Positions 27,375 through 35,767 of a DNA stretch of 64,000 bases are shown one piece after another. The DNA is taken from contig URRZ01000001.1 in NCBI GenBank assembly GCA_900550385.1, positions 27,547 to 91,546 of the forward strand. Direction: 5' to 3'. The stretch is from an uncultured Coriobacteriaceae bacterium. GTDB lineage: Bacteria > Actinomycetota > Coriobacteriia > Coriobacteriales > Eggerthellaceae. The position numbers and the translations under genes were made by a program. The notes under the pieces are model-generated. The model saw only the letters and a list, made by a program, of their open reading frames with translations, had not been told where the DNA came from and did no database searches. How positions within the stretch are numbered: position 1 is the first letter of the stretch; each line of letters opens with the position of its first letter.

Positions 27375-28529
27375 ATGCCGAATCTGCAAGACATCGTCGA
27401 AGTCGCGCAAGCCCTCGAAAGCAGGGCGGTGCAGGTGGTGGCCGACCGCTGCGTGGTGGTGCGCAACCGGCACGCGGCCTGCCGCAGGTGCGTGAAAGCG
27501 TGCATCGCCGACGCCATCGCCGTGAAAGGGAACCAGATCAGCTTGGACAACCAAGCGTGCGTGGGCTGCGGCGCCTGCACCGCGGCGTGCCCCGTCGAGG
27601 CGCTGGTGCCGCTCGATCCCGCCGATGGCGCGCTCGCCTCGGACGCGGCGCGATCCGCCGCCTCGCTGGACGGCGTCGCGGTGGTGGCGTGCGCACGCAT
27701 CGCCTCCAAGGATCTGGGGGATCCCTCGAAATATGCGAAGGTCCCGTGCTTGGCGCGCGTGGACGAGGTGCTGCTGGTCGAATTGGCGGCGGCGGGGGTG
27801 GAACGCGCCGTGCTGGTGGACGGCGTCTGCAAGACGTGCAAGTACCGGGATGCCGGCGCCTGCGTCGACGAGGCGGTGTCGCAGGCACGAACGCTCATAT
27901 CCGCGCAAGGCGGCGGGATGGAAATCGAACGATCGAGCGAATTCCCCGATGAGGCGCTTCTGGAAGATCGCGCGAGCCTGTACGGCCAGGCGCGCAGGGG
28001 CTTCTTCTCGCGTGCGCGCGGCAAGGCTGCCGAGGCTGCCGGCAAGACGGTGGAGGTCGTGGCGTTCAAGGAGCTGGAGCAGCGCATGCCGTCGCTGCGC
28101 GAGCGGCTGGGCGTGACCGACACCGGCTCCATGCCGTGGCTTTCCGCGCAGCGCCGCATGCGCCTCATGGATTCGCTCGACCAGATGGGCGCCCCGGTCG
28201 AGGAAATCCTTGAATCGCGCCAGTTCGGCAGCGTCTCCATCGATGCGGACGAGTGCTCGGCCTGCGGCATGTGCGCGGTGTTCTGCCCGACGGGCGCCCT
28301 GCGTAAAAGCGACCTGAAGCCCGAGGACGGCGTGGGGAGCTATCTGGAGTTCCAGCTTTCCGATTGCGTCAACTGCCGCATGTGCGCGGACATCTGCATA
28401 AAGAAGTGCCTGAAGGTGGAGCAGGCGGTGTCGACCGAGGAGCTGTTCGACTTCGAGCCCCGCTTGATCCACCTGCCCGACCCGCCCAAGCGCACCGGCA
28501 TGCTGACGGGGTTCAAGCGCGGCAAATAG
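27375..28529 (+). CDS. multi-cluster 4Fe-4S ferredoxin-like protein
   Basis: A 384-residue soluble protein with paired ferredoxin domains at each end: CRRCVKAC and CVGCGACTAACP near the N-terminus, CSACGMCAVFCP and CVNCRMCADICIKKC near residues 290-345. The middle carries another Cys set (CKTCKYRDAGAC). This resembles coriobacterial 4Fe-4S dicluster proteins that hand electrons to, or help assemble, molybdopterin oxidoreductases; the mobBA neighbour supports but does not prove that. No signal sequence is seen, so it acts in the cytoplasm. A REPIN-like repeat follows 10 bases after the stop. Confidence 0.82.
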   Translation: MPNLQDIVEVAQALESRAVQVVADRCVVVRNRHAACRRCVKACIADAIAVKGNQISLDNQACVGCGACTAACPVEALVPLDPADGALASDAARSAASLDGVAVVACARIASKDLGDPSKYAKVPCLARVDEVLLVELAAAGVERAVLVDGVCKTCKYRDAGACVDEAVSQARTLISAQGGGMEIERSSEFPDEALLEDRASLYGQARRGFFSRARGKAAEAAGKTVEVVAFKELEQRMPSLRERLGVTDTGSMPWLSAQRRMRLMDSLDQMGAPVEEILESRQFGSVSIDADECSACGMCAVFCPTGALRKSDLKPEDGVGSYLEFQLSDCVNCRMCADICIKKCLKVEQAVSTEELFDFEPRLIHLPDPPKRTGMLTGFKRGK

Positions 28530-28539
28530 GGAAAGGGGC

Positions 28540-28604
28540 GTGAAAAAGGGACGGTCGCTTCTTCATCTTGCTCATGAAAAAGCGGCCGTCCCTTTTTCAT
28601 CTTG
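28540..28604. repeat. REPIN-like pair of inverted REP units
   Basis: Unit one starts GTGAAAAAGGGACGGTCGC (28540-28558). Unit two is its inverse around 28571-28604, ending CCGTCCCTTTTTCATCTTG. Each unit ends in TTCATCTTG. The outer AAAAAGGGACGG...CCGTCCCTTTTT arms could also terminate transcription. It belongs to the family also seen at 35635, 38001, 41273 and 59998. Confidence 0.7.
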
Positions 28605-28630
28605 TTCCTGCTCGTTCGTAACGTCAGCGA

Positions 28631-28681
28631 AGCTGCCTCTGGTGCCCGGGATCCCACGAAGATCGGGCACCAGAGGCAGCT
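28631..28681 (-). terminator. perfect 18-bp hairpin downstream of the aldehyde dehydrogenase
   Basis: AGCTGCCTCTGGTGCCCG (28631-28648) pairs perfectly with CGGGCACCAGAGGCAGCT (28664-28681), with a 15-base loop. It lies 42 bases past the aldehyde dehydrogenase stop on the minus strand. No U-run, so it may be a stability element; it can act in both directions. Confidence 0.65.
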
Positions 28682-28723
28682 GCAGCGTCGACCCGTTCCG
28701 ACGGCTGGCAAGCCGCCGGAATC

Positions 28724-30136
28724 CTAGCGCATCATCATCTTCACGATCTTCATCTTCATGTCGTCGAAGGGAGGGTTGCGCACGGGCAGCTCGAACCAGG
28801 TGCCCTTGCGCAGCGTCGACTTGTAGTGCGTGAAGCAGTCGAAGCCCACCTTGCCGTGGTAGGCGCCCATGCCGGAGTTGCCCACGCCGCCGAAGCCCAT
28901 GTGGTTGTTCGCCAGGTGGATGACCACGTCGTTGACGGTGGCGCCGCCGAAGGGCAGGGTGGTGAGCACGCGGTGCTGGATCTGCTTGTCCTCGCTGAAG
29001 ATGTAGCAGGCAAGCGGCTTCTCGAAGTGCCGCACGATCTCGAACGCCTGGTCGAGCGAGCGGTACGTGATGACGGGGATCACCGGCCCGAAGATCTCCT
29101 CGCCCATGACGGGATCGTCAAGCGTCACGCCGGTAAGGCAAGTGGGCTCGATGCGCAGCGTTTCGGGATCGCCATGCCCGCCGAACGCCACGCGCGCGTC
29201 GGGGTTGCGGTTCTCGATGAGCCCCATCACGCGGTCGAAGTGACGGCGGCTGATCATGTGCGGCCATTCGTCGCATTTCAGGATGTCGTCGCCGTAGTAC
29301 TGGTGGAAGCAGGCTTCCAGCTGGGGGATGAACTCGTCGACCACGTTCTCGTGCACCAGGAAGTAGTCGGGCGCCACGCAGGTCTGGCCGGTGTTGATGC
29401 CCTTGCCCCAGGCGATGCGCTGCGCGGCACGGCGCACGTCGGCGTCGGAATGCACGATGCAGGGGCTTTTGCCGCCCAGCTCCAGCACGACAGGCGTTAG
29501 GTTCTTCGCCGCCGCCGCCATGATGGTGTGACCCACGTTCGGGCTGCCAGTGAAAAAGATCTGATCCCAACGTGCTGCGAGCAGCCAGTCGTTCATAGCC
29601 CCCGATCCCGGGAAAGCGCATATGAAGTCGTCGGGGAACACTGAGCCGAGCATTTCGACGAGCAGATTTCCCGTCTCCTTCGAGGTGCGCGAGGGCTTGA
29701 GCGCCACGCAGTTGCCGGCGGCGATGGCGTCGACCATCGGCACGAGCGCCAGCTGCAGCGGGTAGTTCCACGGCGAGAGCACCAGCACCACGCCCAGCGG
29801 GCTGGGATAGACCTTCGACGTGGAATGGAAGTGCACGGGCGGCGAGGCAACGCGCTTGGGGCGCGACCACTTGTTCAGATGCTTGAGCATCATCGTGATC
29901 TCGTCGTAGACGATGCCCAGCTCGGTGGCGTAGCCTTCGAACGGCGCCTTGCCCAGATCCTGCTGCAGGGCATCGAGCACGCGCTGCTCGTTGGCGCGCA
30001 GCCAACCGCGCAGCTTCTCGAGCGCCTGGCGGCGATAGGGAACGTGCATCGACGTGCCCGTCAGAAAGAAGTCGTGCATCTTCTGCGCCGCGGCTTCGAC
30101 GTCCGCCACGCCGTTGTAGGTTGGGATATCGCTCAT
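28724..30136 (-). CDS. NAD(P)-dependent aldehyde dehydrogenase
   Basis: A 470-residue cytosolic aldehyde dehydrogenase. Landmarks are SPWNYPLQLALVPMVDAIAAGN (cofactor fold), FFTGSPNVGHTIM, the general-base motif LELGGKSPCIV and the catalytic cysteine in INTGQTCVAPDY. PFGGATVNDVVIHLAN and an MGAYHG-containing tail place it near the class 3/YwdH-type fatty aldehyde dehydrogenases. AAAGGA precedes the ATG. Upstream on the same strand is an alcohol dehydrogenase, separated by a 170-bp gap with a long inverted repeat, suggesting one alcohol/aldehyde pathway with differential expression. Confidence 0.93.
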   Translation of the reverse strand: MSDIPTYNGVADVEAAAQKMHDFFLTGTSMHVPYRRQALEKLRGWLRANEQRVLDALQQDLGKAPFEGYATELGIVYDEITMMLKHLNKWSRPKRVASPPVHFHSTSKVYPSPLGVVLVLSPWNYPLQLALVPMVDAIAAGNCVALKPSRTSKETGNLLVEMLGSVFPDDFICAFPGSGAMNDWLLAARWDQIFFTGSPNVGHTIMAAAAKNLTPVVLELGGKSPCIVHSDADVRRAAQRIAWGKGINTGQTCVAPDYFLVHENVVDEFIPQLEACFHQYYGDDILKCDEWPHMISRRHFDRVMGLIENRNPDARVAFGGHGDPETLRIEPTCLTGVTLDDPVMGEEIFGPVIPVITYRSLDQAFEIVRHFEKPLACYIFSEDKQIQHRVLTTLPFGGATVNDVVIHLANNHMGFGGVGNSGMGAYHGKVGFDCFTHYKSTLRKGTWFELPVRNPPFDDMKMKIVKMMMR

Positions 30137-30180
30137 GATCGTTTTCCTTTCAGAGGATTCGAGTCAGTCGGATTATGCAG

Positions 30181-30300
30181 CTCGGAAGGGCGGGGAGGGG
30201 TTCGCGCGCAGTTTCCGCAGCCCTCTCATCGCGTTCGTAGAACGCGATATTCAAAGGGCGAGGACTTGTTTGAACACGTGCCCCTCCCCGCCCTTCCGAG
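30181..30300. repeat. 120-bp nested inverted repeat between dehydrogenase genes
   Basis: CTCGGAAGGGCGGGGAGGGG (30181-30200) and its exact 20-bp complement (30281-30300) enclose 80 bases. Nested in the centre is a second hairpin with ATCGCGTTC...GAACGCGAT arms and a GTA loop. The structure fills the gap between the alcohol and aldehyde dehydrogenase genes and could be an intercistronic terminator, a stability element or a mobile hairpin. Confidence 0.75.
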
Positions 30301-30308
30301 CGGTCGGA

Positions 30309-31496
30309 CTAGTAAACCGCTTCCAGGATCTCCATCGCGTCCTCGATCGTCACTTCCGTGGCGTTGTAGAGCGCTGCGCCGTCGTAGCGCGCCTGCTTCG
30401 CCACGGCTTGCAGCTGGTCGCGCTCGATGCCCAGCTCGCGCAGGGTCAGCGGCACGCCGTGCTTTTCATGGAAGCCCTTGTTCAACGCGAACAGCGCTTC
30501 GCAGACTGCCTCGTCGCGTTCGGCGGCGGATGCATGCGCCAGCTGCGCGTTGCGTGCAGGGTCCAGATATCCTAGCAGCTCGCCGTAGACGCCGGCGTGC
30601 ACGCCGTGGTCGAGGTTCCAGCGCACGCAATGGGGCAGGAGCATCATCATCGCCTGGCCGTGGGGTACATGGCACAGGCCGCCGAGCGAGTGCCCGATGG
30701 CGTGGACGATGCCCACCATCGCGTTGCTGAACGCTGCGCCTGCCATCAGCGACGCCAGCGCCAGGTTCGTGCGGGCGTCCACGTCGTCGCCCTGCTCGCA
30801 GGCGCGCGGCAGGTTGGCGGCGATAAGCTCGATCGCCTTGACGGCGAACGCGTCGGACACGGGGTTCTTCTGGATGGAGGTGTAGGCCTCCACGGCGTGC
30901 GTCAGCGCGTCCATGCCGGTGGTGGCGGTGAGCTTGGGCGGAAGCGTGGCAGTGAGCGCCGGGTCGAGGATCGCGGCGTGCGGCACCAGCTTGTAGGACG
31001 TGAACGAGAGCTTAGCGTGCTTGTGCGTGTCGGCCACCACGGCCACCAGCGTGACCTCGCTGCCGGTGCCGGCGGTGGTGGGCACGGCGATGAACGGCGG
31101 CATGTCGCGCGTGAGGATCTCGGCGCCCTGCAGCGTGGCGAAGTCGACGCCTTCGCAGGACAGCGAGGCCGCCGCACCCTTGGCGGTGTCGATGACCGAG
31201 CCGCCGCCGATGGCGACGAACCCGTCGCAGCCGCGCTCCTGGTAAAGGTGCGTCACCTCGTTCACCACGTCCATCGAGGAGTCGGGCGGCACCTGGTCGA
31301 ACACGTCGTAGGAAACGCCGGCAGCGTCCAGCACGCCGGTGAGCTTGGCGGCGACGCCCAGCTTCACCAGGCCGGCGTCGGTCATCACCAGCGGGTGGCT
31401 CATGCCCTGCGATTCGAGCTCGTTGGGCAGTTTGTCGAGCGCGTGCTGGCCGCAGATGATCTTGGTGGGGCAGTGGAATTCGAAACCCGTGGTCAT
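30309..31496 (-). CDS. iron-containing alcohol dehydrogenase
   Basis: A 395-residue group III alcohol dehydrogenase. NAD-site motif GGGSVIDTAKG, VPTTAGTGSEVT, and the metal-ligand histidines in DALTHAVEAYTS and GIVHAIGHSLGG...HGQAMMMLLPH are in the normal order. Start 31496 (MTTGFEF) is chosen because upstream codons of the same frame lie antisense-like inside the neighbouring gene; an AAAGAAG site precedes it. The aldehyde dehydrogenase lies downstream, so the pair may oxidise an alcohol to an acid or work in reverse. The substrate is unknown. Confidence 0.93.
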   Translation of the reverse strand: MTTGFEFHCPTKIICGQHALDKLPNELESQGMSHPLVMTDAGLVKLGVAAKLTGVLDAAGVSYDVFDQVPPDSSMDVVNEVTHLYQERGCDGFVAIGGGSVIDTAKGAAASLSCEGVDFATLQGAEILTRDMPPFIAVPTTAGTGSEVTLVAVVADTHKHAKLSFTSYKLVPHAAILDPALTATLPPKLTATTGMDALTHAVEAYTSIQKNPVSDAFAVKAIELIAANLPRACEQGDDVDARTNLALASLMAGAAFSNAMVGIVHAIGHSLGGLCHVPHGQAMMMLLPHCVRWNLDHGVHAGVYGELLGYLDPARNAQLAHASAAERDEAVCEALFALNKGFHEKHGVPLTLRELGIERDQLQAVAKQARYDGAALYNATEVTIEDAMEILEAVY

Positions 31497-31519
31497 GGCG
31501 TCTTCTTTCTCGCTGGGCG

Positions 31520-32047
31520 CTACGCGGTGCGGCGCTGCGCTTTGGGGGCGTTGCGGTAGGCGGCGCGCCAGCCGAAGAACATCTTCAGTAGCGCGGTGAA
31601 CATATAGGTGAGGGCGACGCCCGTGTCGTTGGGGCCGCGGGTGGAGAACGCGCGCTCGGCCAAGGCGTCTTTCAGCGTCTCGCCGCCGGAGAAGCAGGCG
31701 AAGGCGAAGGGCACGGAGCGGAAGTCGATAACGTAGTCGACGGTGGCTGCCTGCGGGTCGGCGGAGGCGAGGCCGCTTCCCGGTTCCACGTCGCGGGCGA
31801 TGCGCGTAGGCGGTACGCGCTTGAACGAGCCGGCGTCGGTGCGGCGGCAGGTGCCGGCAAGGTCGGTGCCCTGCACGCTCAGCTGGAAGGTGTAGCCCGG
31901 CTGCAGGTAGTCGATCTCCGCGCGGATCTTCTTCGAGAAGTGGCGGAAGATGCTGATGAGCAGGGGCAGCAGGCGCAATAGCACGCGCACATACAGCGCT
32001 TGGACGTGCCATGCCGCGCCATGTCGGACGGAACCGGCTTCGGCCAT
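31520..32047 (-). CDS. small conserved protein, possibly SCP2-like lipid-binding
   Basis: A 175-residue protein with a hydrophobic N-terminal helix (VLLRLLPLLISIF), then YTFQLSVQGTDLAGTC and a C-terminal stretch FSGGETLKDALAERAFSTRGPNDTG followed by YMFTALLKMFF. The pattern of a beta-sheet sterol-carrier-like pocket with a final helix is suggestive, but the resemblance is weak and from memory. Good ribosome site (GGAAAGGGG). It ends 23 bases before the alcohol dehydrogenase start and is probably its operon partner, perhaps binding a long-chain substrate. Confidence 0.6.
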   Translation of the reverse strand: MAEAGSVRHGAAWHVQALYVRVLLRLLPLLISIFRHFSKKIRAEIDYLQPGYTFQLSVQGTDLAGTCRRTDAGSFKRVPPTRIARDVEPGSGLASADPQAATVDYVIDFRSVPFAFACFSGGETLKDALAERAFSTRGPNDTGVALTYMFTALLKMFFGWRAAYRNAPKAQRRTA

Positions 32048-32239
32048 GGGATCCCCTTTCCTCGTTCTCCCTTATGCGCTAATCATAGGGTTCGCGCCGC
32101 CGGAGCCGATGCACCTCTCGCCGCCCGGCGACCCTTCATCCGCTAGCGGTTGGGGGAAGCGGACGATCTTCGGCTCCGTTGCACACGTGTTTCGCGACGG
32201 GTCTGCGCCTTCGTCTTGCTTCAACTCCTGTTTTTTCGC

Positions 32240-32372
32240 GTTTTGCGCGATCCGCCAAAGGGTTCATTCAGCGAATAATCTGGCGCTGGAACTCCGATCT
32301 GGGGTTATGCCGCCGATCTGTTTCGCTTGAGCGGCTTTGCGATGCGGATGGGGCTTTTGAATCGCGCAAAAC
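32240..32372. repeat. 133-bp segment with 12-bp perfect inverted ends in a gene-free gap
   Basis: GTTTTGCGCGAT (32240-32251) is repeated inverted as ATCGCGCAAAAC (32361-32372). Similarity continues outward in the T-rich flanks, for arms of about 20 bases. It lies in the 544-bp gap between the SCP2-like gene and the ankyrin gene (32048-32591), where I see no supported gene. A TATACT box near 32439 may belong to the next gene. It could be a decayed small mobile element. Confidence 0.45.
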
Positions 32373-32591
32373 CTCGCAAAATCGGACCAACCCCTTCGGA
32401 GTCGAACGCCGCGCCTTCGCGTGAAGGGGCCGCTTGGATATATACTGGGATCATGCCGGCTCTTTAGAATGCGGAGCGCGGCGATCGGGCGGGTGCGACG
32501 CGGCCCGCAGGACGGGTGGGATGCGGCCTGCGGGGCGAGCGGACCGTCATGCCGCCCGCAGCGGCGTAGCGCCGCGGAACGGGAGGATGAC

Positions 32592-33524
32592 ATGGGTGGA
32601 ACGTTCATGCTCGCGGTGCCCATCATCGGGGCGGTGGCCATCGCGATGCTCGTGGTGGTGGCTTTGGCCGCCGTCGCCTTCATCGGCGCCACGGTCGTGA
32701 GCATCGTGTTCGCCGCGCGCACCGGGAAGCGCCGCGCCCAAGGGAAGAAGCTCAAGGGCCTGATCGCCATCCCCATCGTCCTGTATGCGGTGAGCGTGCC
32801 GGTGCTGGCATGGTTCGCCGTCGTCATCGCCTTTCCCATCATCGATGCCGATCTGACCATCCGCTACGACGATTGCTCCGAGGCGATCGTCACCCACGAC
32901 CCCATCGAGTTGCGGGAATGCCTCCAGACCCTCACCGATCCCCTGCCCGTCGAGGGGGAGGGCTCTTGGGAGGAACTGCTCCGGGTGTCCATCGAGTACG
33001 GGGATGACGAGTGCGTGCGCATCGTGTTCGACGAGGCGGATGCCCAGGGTGCGCCCCTCGACGTGGACGCGCCGCTTCCCAGCTACGATTCCGAAGGCGT
33101 TGCGGGCGATGCGGAGCCGCCGCTTCTGCTGGCGCTGGGATTCTGCTACAGCTCGCCCGACATGATCCGCGTCCTGCTGGATGAAGGCGCGGATCCCAAC
33201 ATCGCCGCTGCCGCTGCCGACGGCATCCATGCATCCGAGCTTTCCGAAGGGGAGACGCCGTTGCATCTGGCATGCCGCGGGGTGGCGGGCGCCTCGGTCT
33301 ACGTGGACGACGACGAGCAGGATGCCCTTCAGGTCCTCGGCGAAACCGACGAGGTGGTGGACCTGCTGCTCGCATACGGCGCCGATCCTGCCATCGAGGA
33401 TGCGGAAGGGCGGACGCCGTGGGACAACTACGTCGCGCGGGTCGCGCGCTTCGTGCAATACGACGATCTGAGCGGGGACGAGGCTGACCGGATCCTCGAA
33501 AGCCGCGCGGAGGTTCTCCGCTGA
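32592..33524 (+). CDS. membrane-anchored ankyrin-repeat protein
   Basis: A 310-residue protein with two N-terminal transmembrane helices (LAVPIIGAVAIAMLVVVALAAVAFIG and IAIPIVLYAVSVPVLAWFAVV regions) and a C-terminal ankyrin domain: PPLLLALGFCYSSPDMIRVL then LDEGADPNI, GETPLHLACRG, VVDLLLAYGADPAIEDAEGR and TPWD. ATG 32592 has GGGAGG five bases upstream. Standalone, between unrelated genes. A role in protein contact at the membrane is all that can be said. Confidence 0.8.
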   Translation: MGGTFMLAVPIIGAVAIAMLVVVALAAVAFIGATVVSIVFAARTGKRRAQGKKLKGLIAIPIVLYAVSVPVLAWFAVVIAFPIIDADLTIRYDDCSEAIVTHDPIELRECLQTLTDPLPVEGEGSWEELLRVSIEYGDDECVRIVFDEADAQGAPLDVDAPLPSYDSEGVAGDAEPPLLLALGFCYSSPDMIRVLLDEGADPNIAAAAADGIHASELSEGETPLHLACRGVAGASVYVDDDEQDALQVLGETDEVVDLLLAYGADPAIEDAEGRTPWDNYVARVARFVQYDDLSGDEADRILESRAEVLR

Positions 33525-33673
33525 GAAGGCGTTGAGGGCGTCGGCGACTCGAGCCGGAGACGGAGGCGCGCGCTCGCGCAACGCGCGGCGTCTTGCGTGG
33601 CGGGCGACCATTCGCTCGCTTGCGTTATGCGAAGCGGCCCGCAGGCGGGCGTCTGTCGCGTGCTTGGTTCGCC

Positions 33674-34705
33674 CTACACGATGGGCGGTGTCCATTCGGA
33701 CAGGCCCTTCGCCCGGCGGTTGGCGCGACGGCCGCGCATGTTGGCGACGCAGCCCTGCATGCCGTGGGGGATGTAGCCCATGTCCTCGATGTTCTCGGGC
33801 AGATAGCTCACCAAGCTCAGCGGCGCCGTTTGCTCCACGTGCTCGGGCATGGCTCCCGGCACGGCTTCGAATCCGCACACCACGGCGCCTTGGCCGGTGA
33901 GCTTGGCCTCGTAGGCGCTCAGCGGCTCGTCGGGGAACAGCGCGCGCACGTCGTCGGCGTTCCAGAGCAGGTCGTAGCCCGCAAGCTCGATCTGCGTGAG
34001 CGAGAAGTCGCGGAAGGGCAGGCTGTCGGTGCGCAGGCGCACGGATGCGCCGGGCGCGAGGATCTTGCGGTAGGCCATCAGCCGATCGAGGTGCGTCAGG
34101 CGCAGGTGCGCTTTCTTCTTCTTGGGGAACGGCGTGGGGAAGTTCATGAGGATGCCGTCGATCTCGTCCGGCGCGAACAGCATGGCAAGGTCGGGGTCGT
34201 CCGCCCATACGAACACGGCGTTGGGAACGCCCTCCGCCAGCGCCAGCTCGGCGCCGCGCATCACGCAGACGCCCTCCACGTCCAACCCGATGTAAAGCGT
34301 GTCGGGGCGCAGCTTCGCGCAGGCGACGGTGTACTCGCCTTTGCCGCAACCCAAGTCGAGGATGACGCGGTCGAAGGGCGCGCGGGGAGTGGGGGCGCTG
34401 CTGCTGCGAGCGCCGTCGCTTGCGTCGGTCGTCGCGTCGGCGGAGCAGTCGTCGGCGGCAGCTGTTTCGGCGAGAGGGCGAATGCATGGGGCGGCAGTCG
34501 CGGCGGGGCGACCGGTCGGGGTGGCTGCCATATCGGCGAGACGACGGTTCGCGGCAGCGTCCGCGTTCGCCGAATCAACGGAGGGAGTCCATCCGTGCCA
34601 CTTGCCGCGCCACGATTCAGGGCTGCGCTCCACCGCCTGCGCGCAGCCGGCGAGGCGGTCTTCCAGGGAAAAGTCTTTCGGCAAACGCGATCGCGGCGTG
34701 CGCAC
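33674..34705 (-). CDS. trmB: tRNA (guanine-N7)-methyltransferase with a low-complexity insertion
   Basis: A 343-residue enzyme methylating G46 of tRNA. The SAM site VILDLGCGKGEYTVACAKL begins about residue 113; the substrate motif appears as MNFPTPFPKKKKAHLRLTH. TrmB is usually 210-250 residues. Here residues about 40-110 are an Ala/Thr/Ser/Asp-rich insertion between the short N-terminal arm (RTPRSRLPKDFSLEDRLAG) and the catalytic domain. GTG 34705 is the start because TAGGAG lies five bases before it; the frame stays open to 34933 but runs through the promoter. There is also a ~90-residue C-terminal extension. Confidence 0.88.
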   Translation of the reverse strand: MRTPRSRLPKDFSLEDRLAGCAQAVERSPESWRGKWHGWTPSVDSANADAAANRRLADMAATPTGRPAATAAPCIRPLAETAAADDCSADATTDASDGARSSSAPTPRAPFDRVILDLGCGKGEYTVACAKLRPDTLYIGLDVEGVCVMRGAELALAEGVPNAVFVWADDPDLAMLFAPDEIDGILMNFPTPFPKKKKAHLRLTHLDRLMAYRKILAPGASVRLRTDSLPFRDFSLTQIELAGYDLLWNADDVRALFPDEPLSAYEAKLTGQGAVVCGFEAVPGAMPEHVEQTAPLSLVSYLPENIEDMGYIPHGMQGCVANMRGRRANRRAKGLSEWTPPIV

Positions 34706-34911
34706 GGGGTCTCCTATCTGAATCAAGCGAAAGAGTCGAAGGTGCTTTGCAGTATGATACGCTAGCTTGGCGAAGCGCGGTTCGCCGCACGTCGAGCATG
34801 CTGCACGTTTCTGATGCTGTGCGGCTTGCTTCCCTCCGATCCCAGTTCGCAAGCTGATCTCGGGGTGCATTTCCTGATGTCGGAGCATGTGCGCATCCCG
34901 TAGGCTCGCAG

Positions 34912-35117
34912 AACCGTGCATTTCGGGAAGCATTCGCCATCGGCGAGCGAAAGAGTTTCGAAATGCACGGTGCTTTGCCGCGATAGGGAGTTCGCCTCGC
35001 GTTGGCTTCAGAAAACCCCCAGTTCAAAAGCACGTCGTGCGTTTCGGCGATTTTTCGATCGTGCATATCGGCGCTTTTTCCCATAAGGGTGGCAAATTCG
35101 TCCCGAAATGCACGATG
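34912..35117. repeat. 206-bp paired-hairpin unit, copy 3 (solo)
   Basis: Hairpin one has arms AACCGTGCATTTCG (34912-34925) and CGAAATGCACGGTG (34959-34972), with a perfect 13-bp core. Hairpin two has arms GATCGTGCATATCG (35057-35070) and CGAAATGCACGATG (35104-35117). Both are exactly 61 bp and start 145 bp apart. A third TCGTGCGTTTCGG lies at 35035, 24 bases before the matching base of hairpin two, as in the unit at 17330. No endonuclease-like gene accompanies this copy. Traces of further decayed arms are seen at 34800-34890. Confidence 0.75.
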
Positions 35118-35139
35118 CCGCCCCGAAGCCGGAAGGCGA

Positions 35140-35591
35140 TCAGCGCGGGATTGCAAGCTCCATATGCAAGATGGGGTAGGGGTTGCCCTGCTCGTCGAGC
35201 TCCGAGCGTCCGCGCATGACGAAACCCAGGTGCTCGTAGAAGCCTCGCGCCCCGGGGTTCTGCTCGTTCACGTCGAGCTTCTTCACGCCGCAGGCGGCGA
35301 CGCCGTGCTTTAGGAGCCGTTTCCCGACACCGCGTCCGCGCTGCCCATCGGCGACGAACAGCATCTCGAGCTTGTCCCCGTCGATTCCCGTGAATGCCGT
35401 GGGCGCGCCGTCCGCGTTCTCCTCGACGATCAGCAGGGGGACTCCGGCGAGTGCGGTGGGCACGTATTCGCGGATGCCGAGGATCTCGCTTTCCGTCAGG
35501 AACAAGTGCGTTGCGCGCACCGACCCTTCCCATACGTCGAGCAGCTGGTCGATGAGCTCGGGGGTCTCTGTTCGGGCGCGATTTCGCGCAT
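35140..35591 (-). pseudogene. GNAT N-acetyltransferase with N-terminal frameshift
   Basis: The main frame (35140-35520) encodes the acetyl-CoA domain: DGDKLEMLFVADGQRGRGVGKRLL with the RGRGVG P-loop, then LDVNEQNPGARGFYEHLGF, typical of small GNATs. Upstream in that frame one reads TPELIDQLLDVWEGSVRATHLFL, a normal N-terminus, but there is no start. The only good start, ATG 35591 with AAGGAGG six bases upstream (MREIA), is in another frame, so a small indel near 35570-35577 is likely. It is either a broken gene or a sequencing error. The substrate is unknown. Confidence 0.6.
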
Positions 35592-35634
35592 CTGGATCCT
35601 CCTTCTCCGGCTTTGCGTTCGGTGTCTTCGGAAT

Positions 35635-35666
35635 GTGAAAAAGCGACTGTCCCTTTTTCGCATTTT
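35635..35666. repeat. REP-like palindrome
   Basis: GTGAAAAAGCGACTGTCCC then TTTTTCGCATTTT: a near-perfect palindrome with a 1-base centre, of the GTGAAAAAGGGAC family. It lies between the divergent GNAT remnant and the XRE gene. Confidence 0.65.
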
Positions 35667-35767
35667 ACTGGTTCGGCGAGAAGCAACGGGCTGTTTCTTG
35701 CGGGGCGGCTGCCTGCTCGGGGACAATGTGCGCGTGACGGACGATCGGCGAGAGGGAGGAAAAGGCC

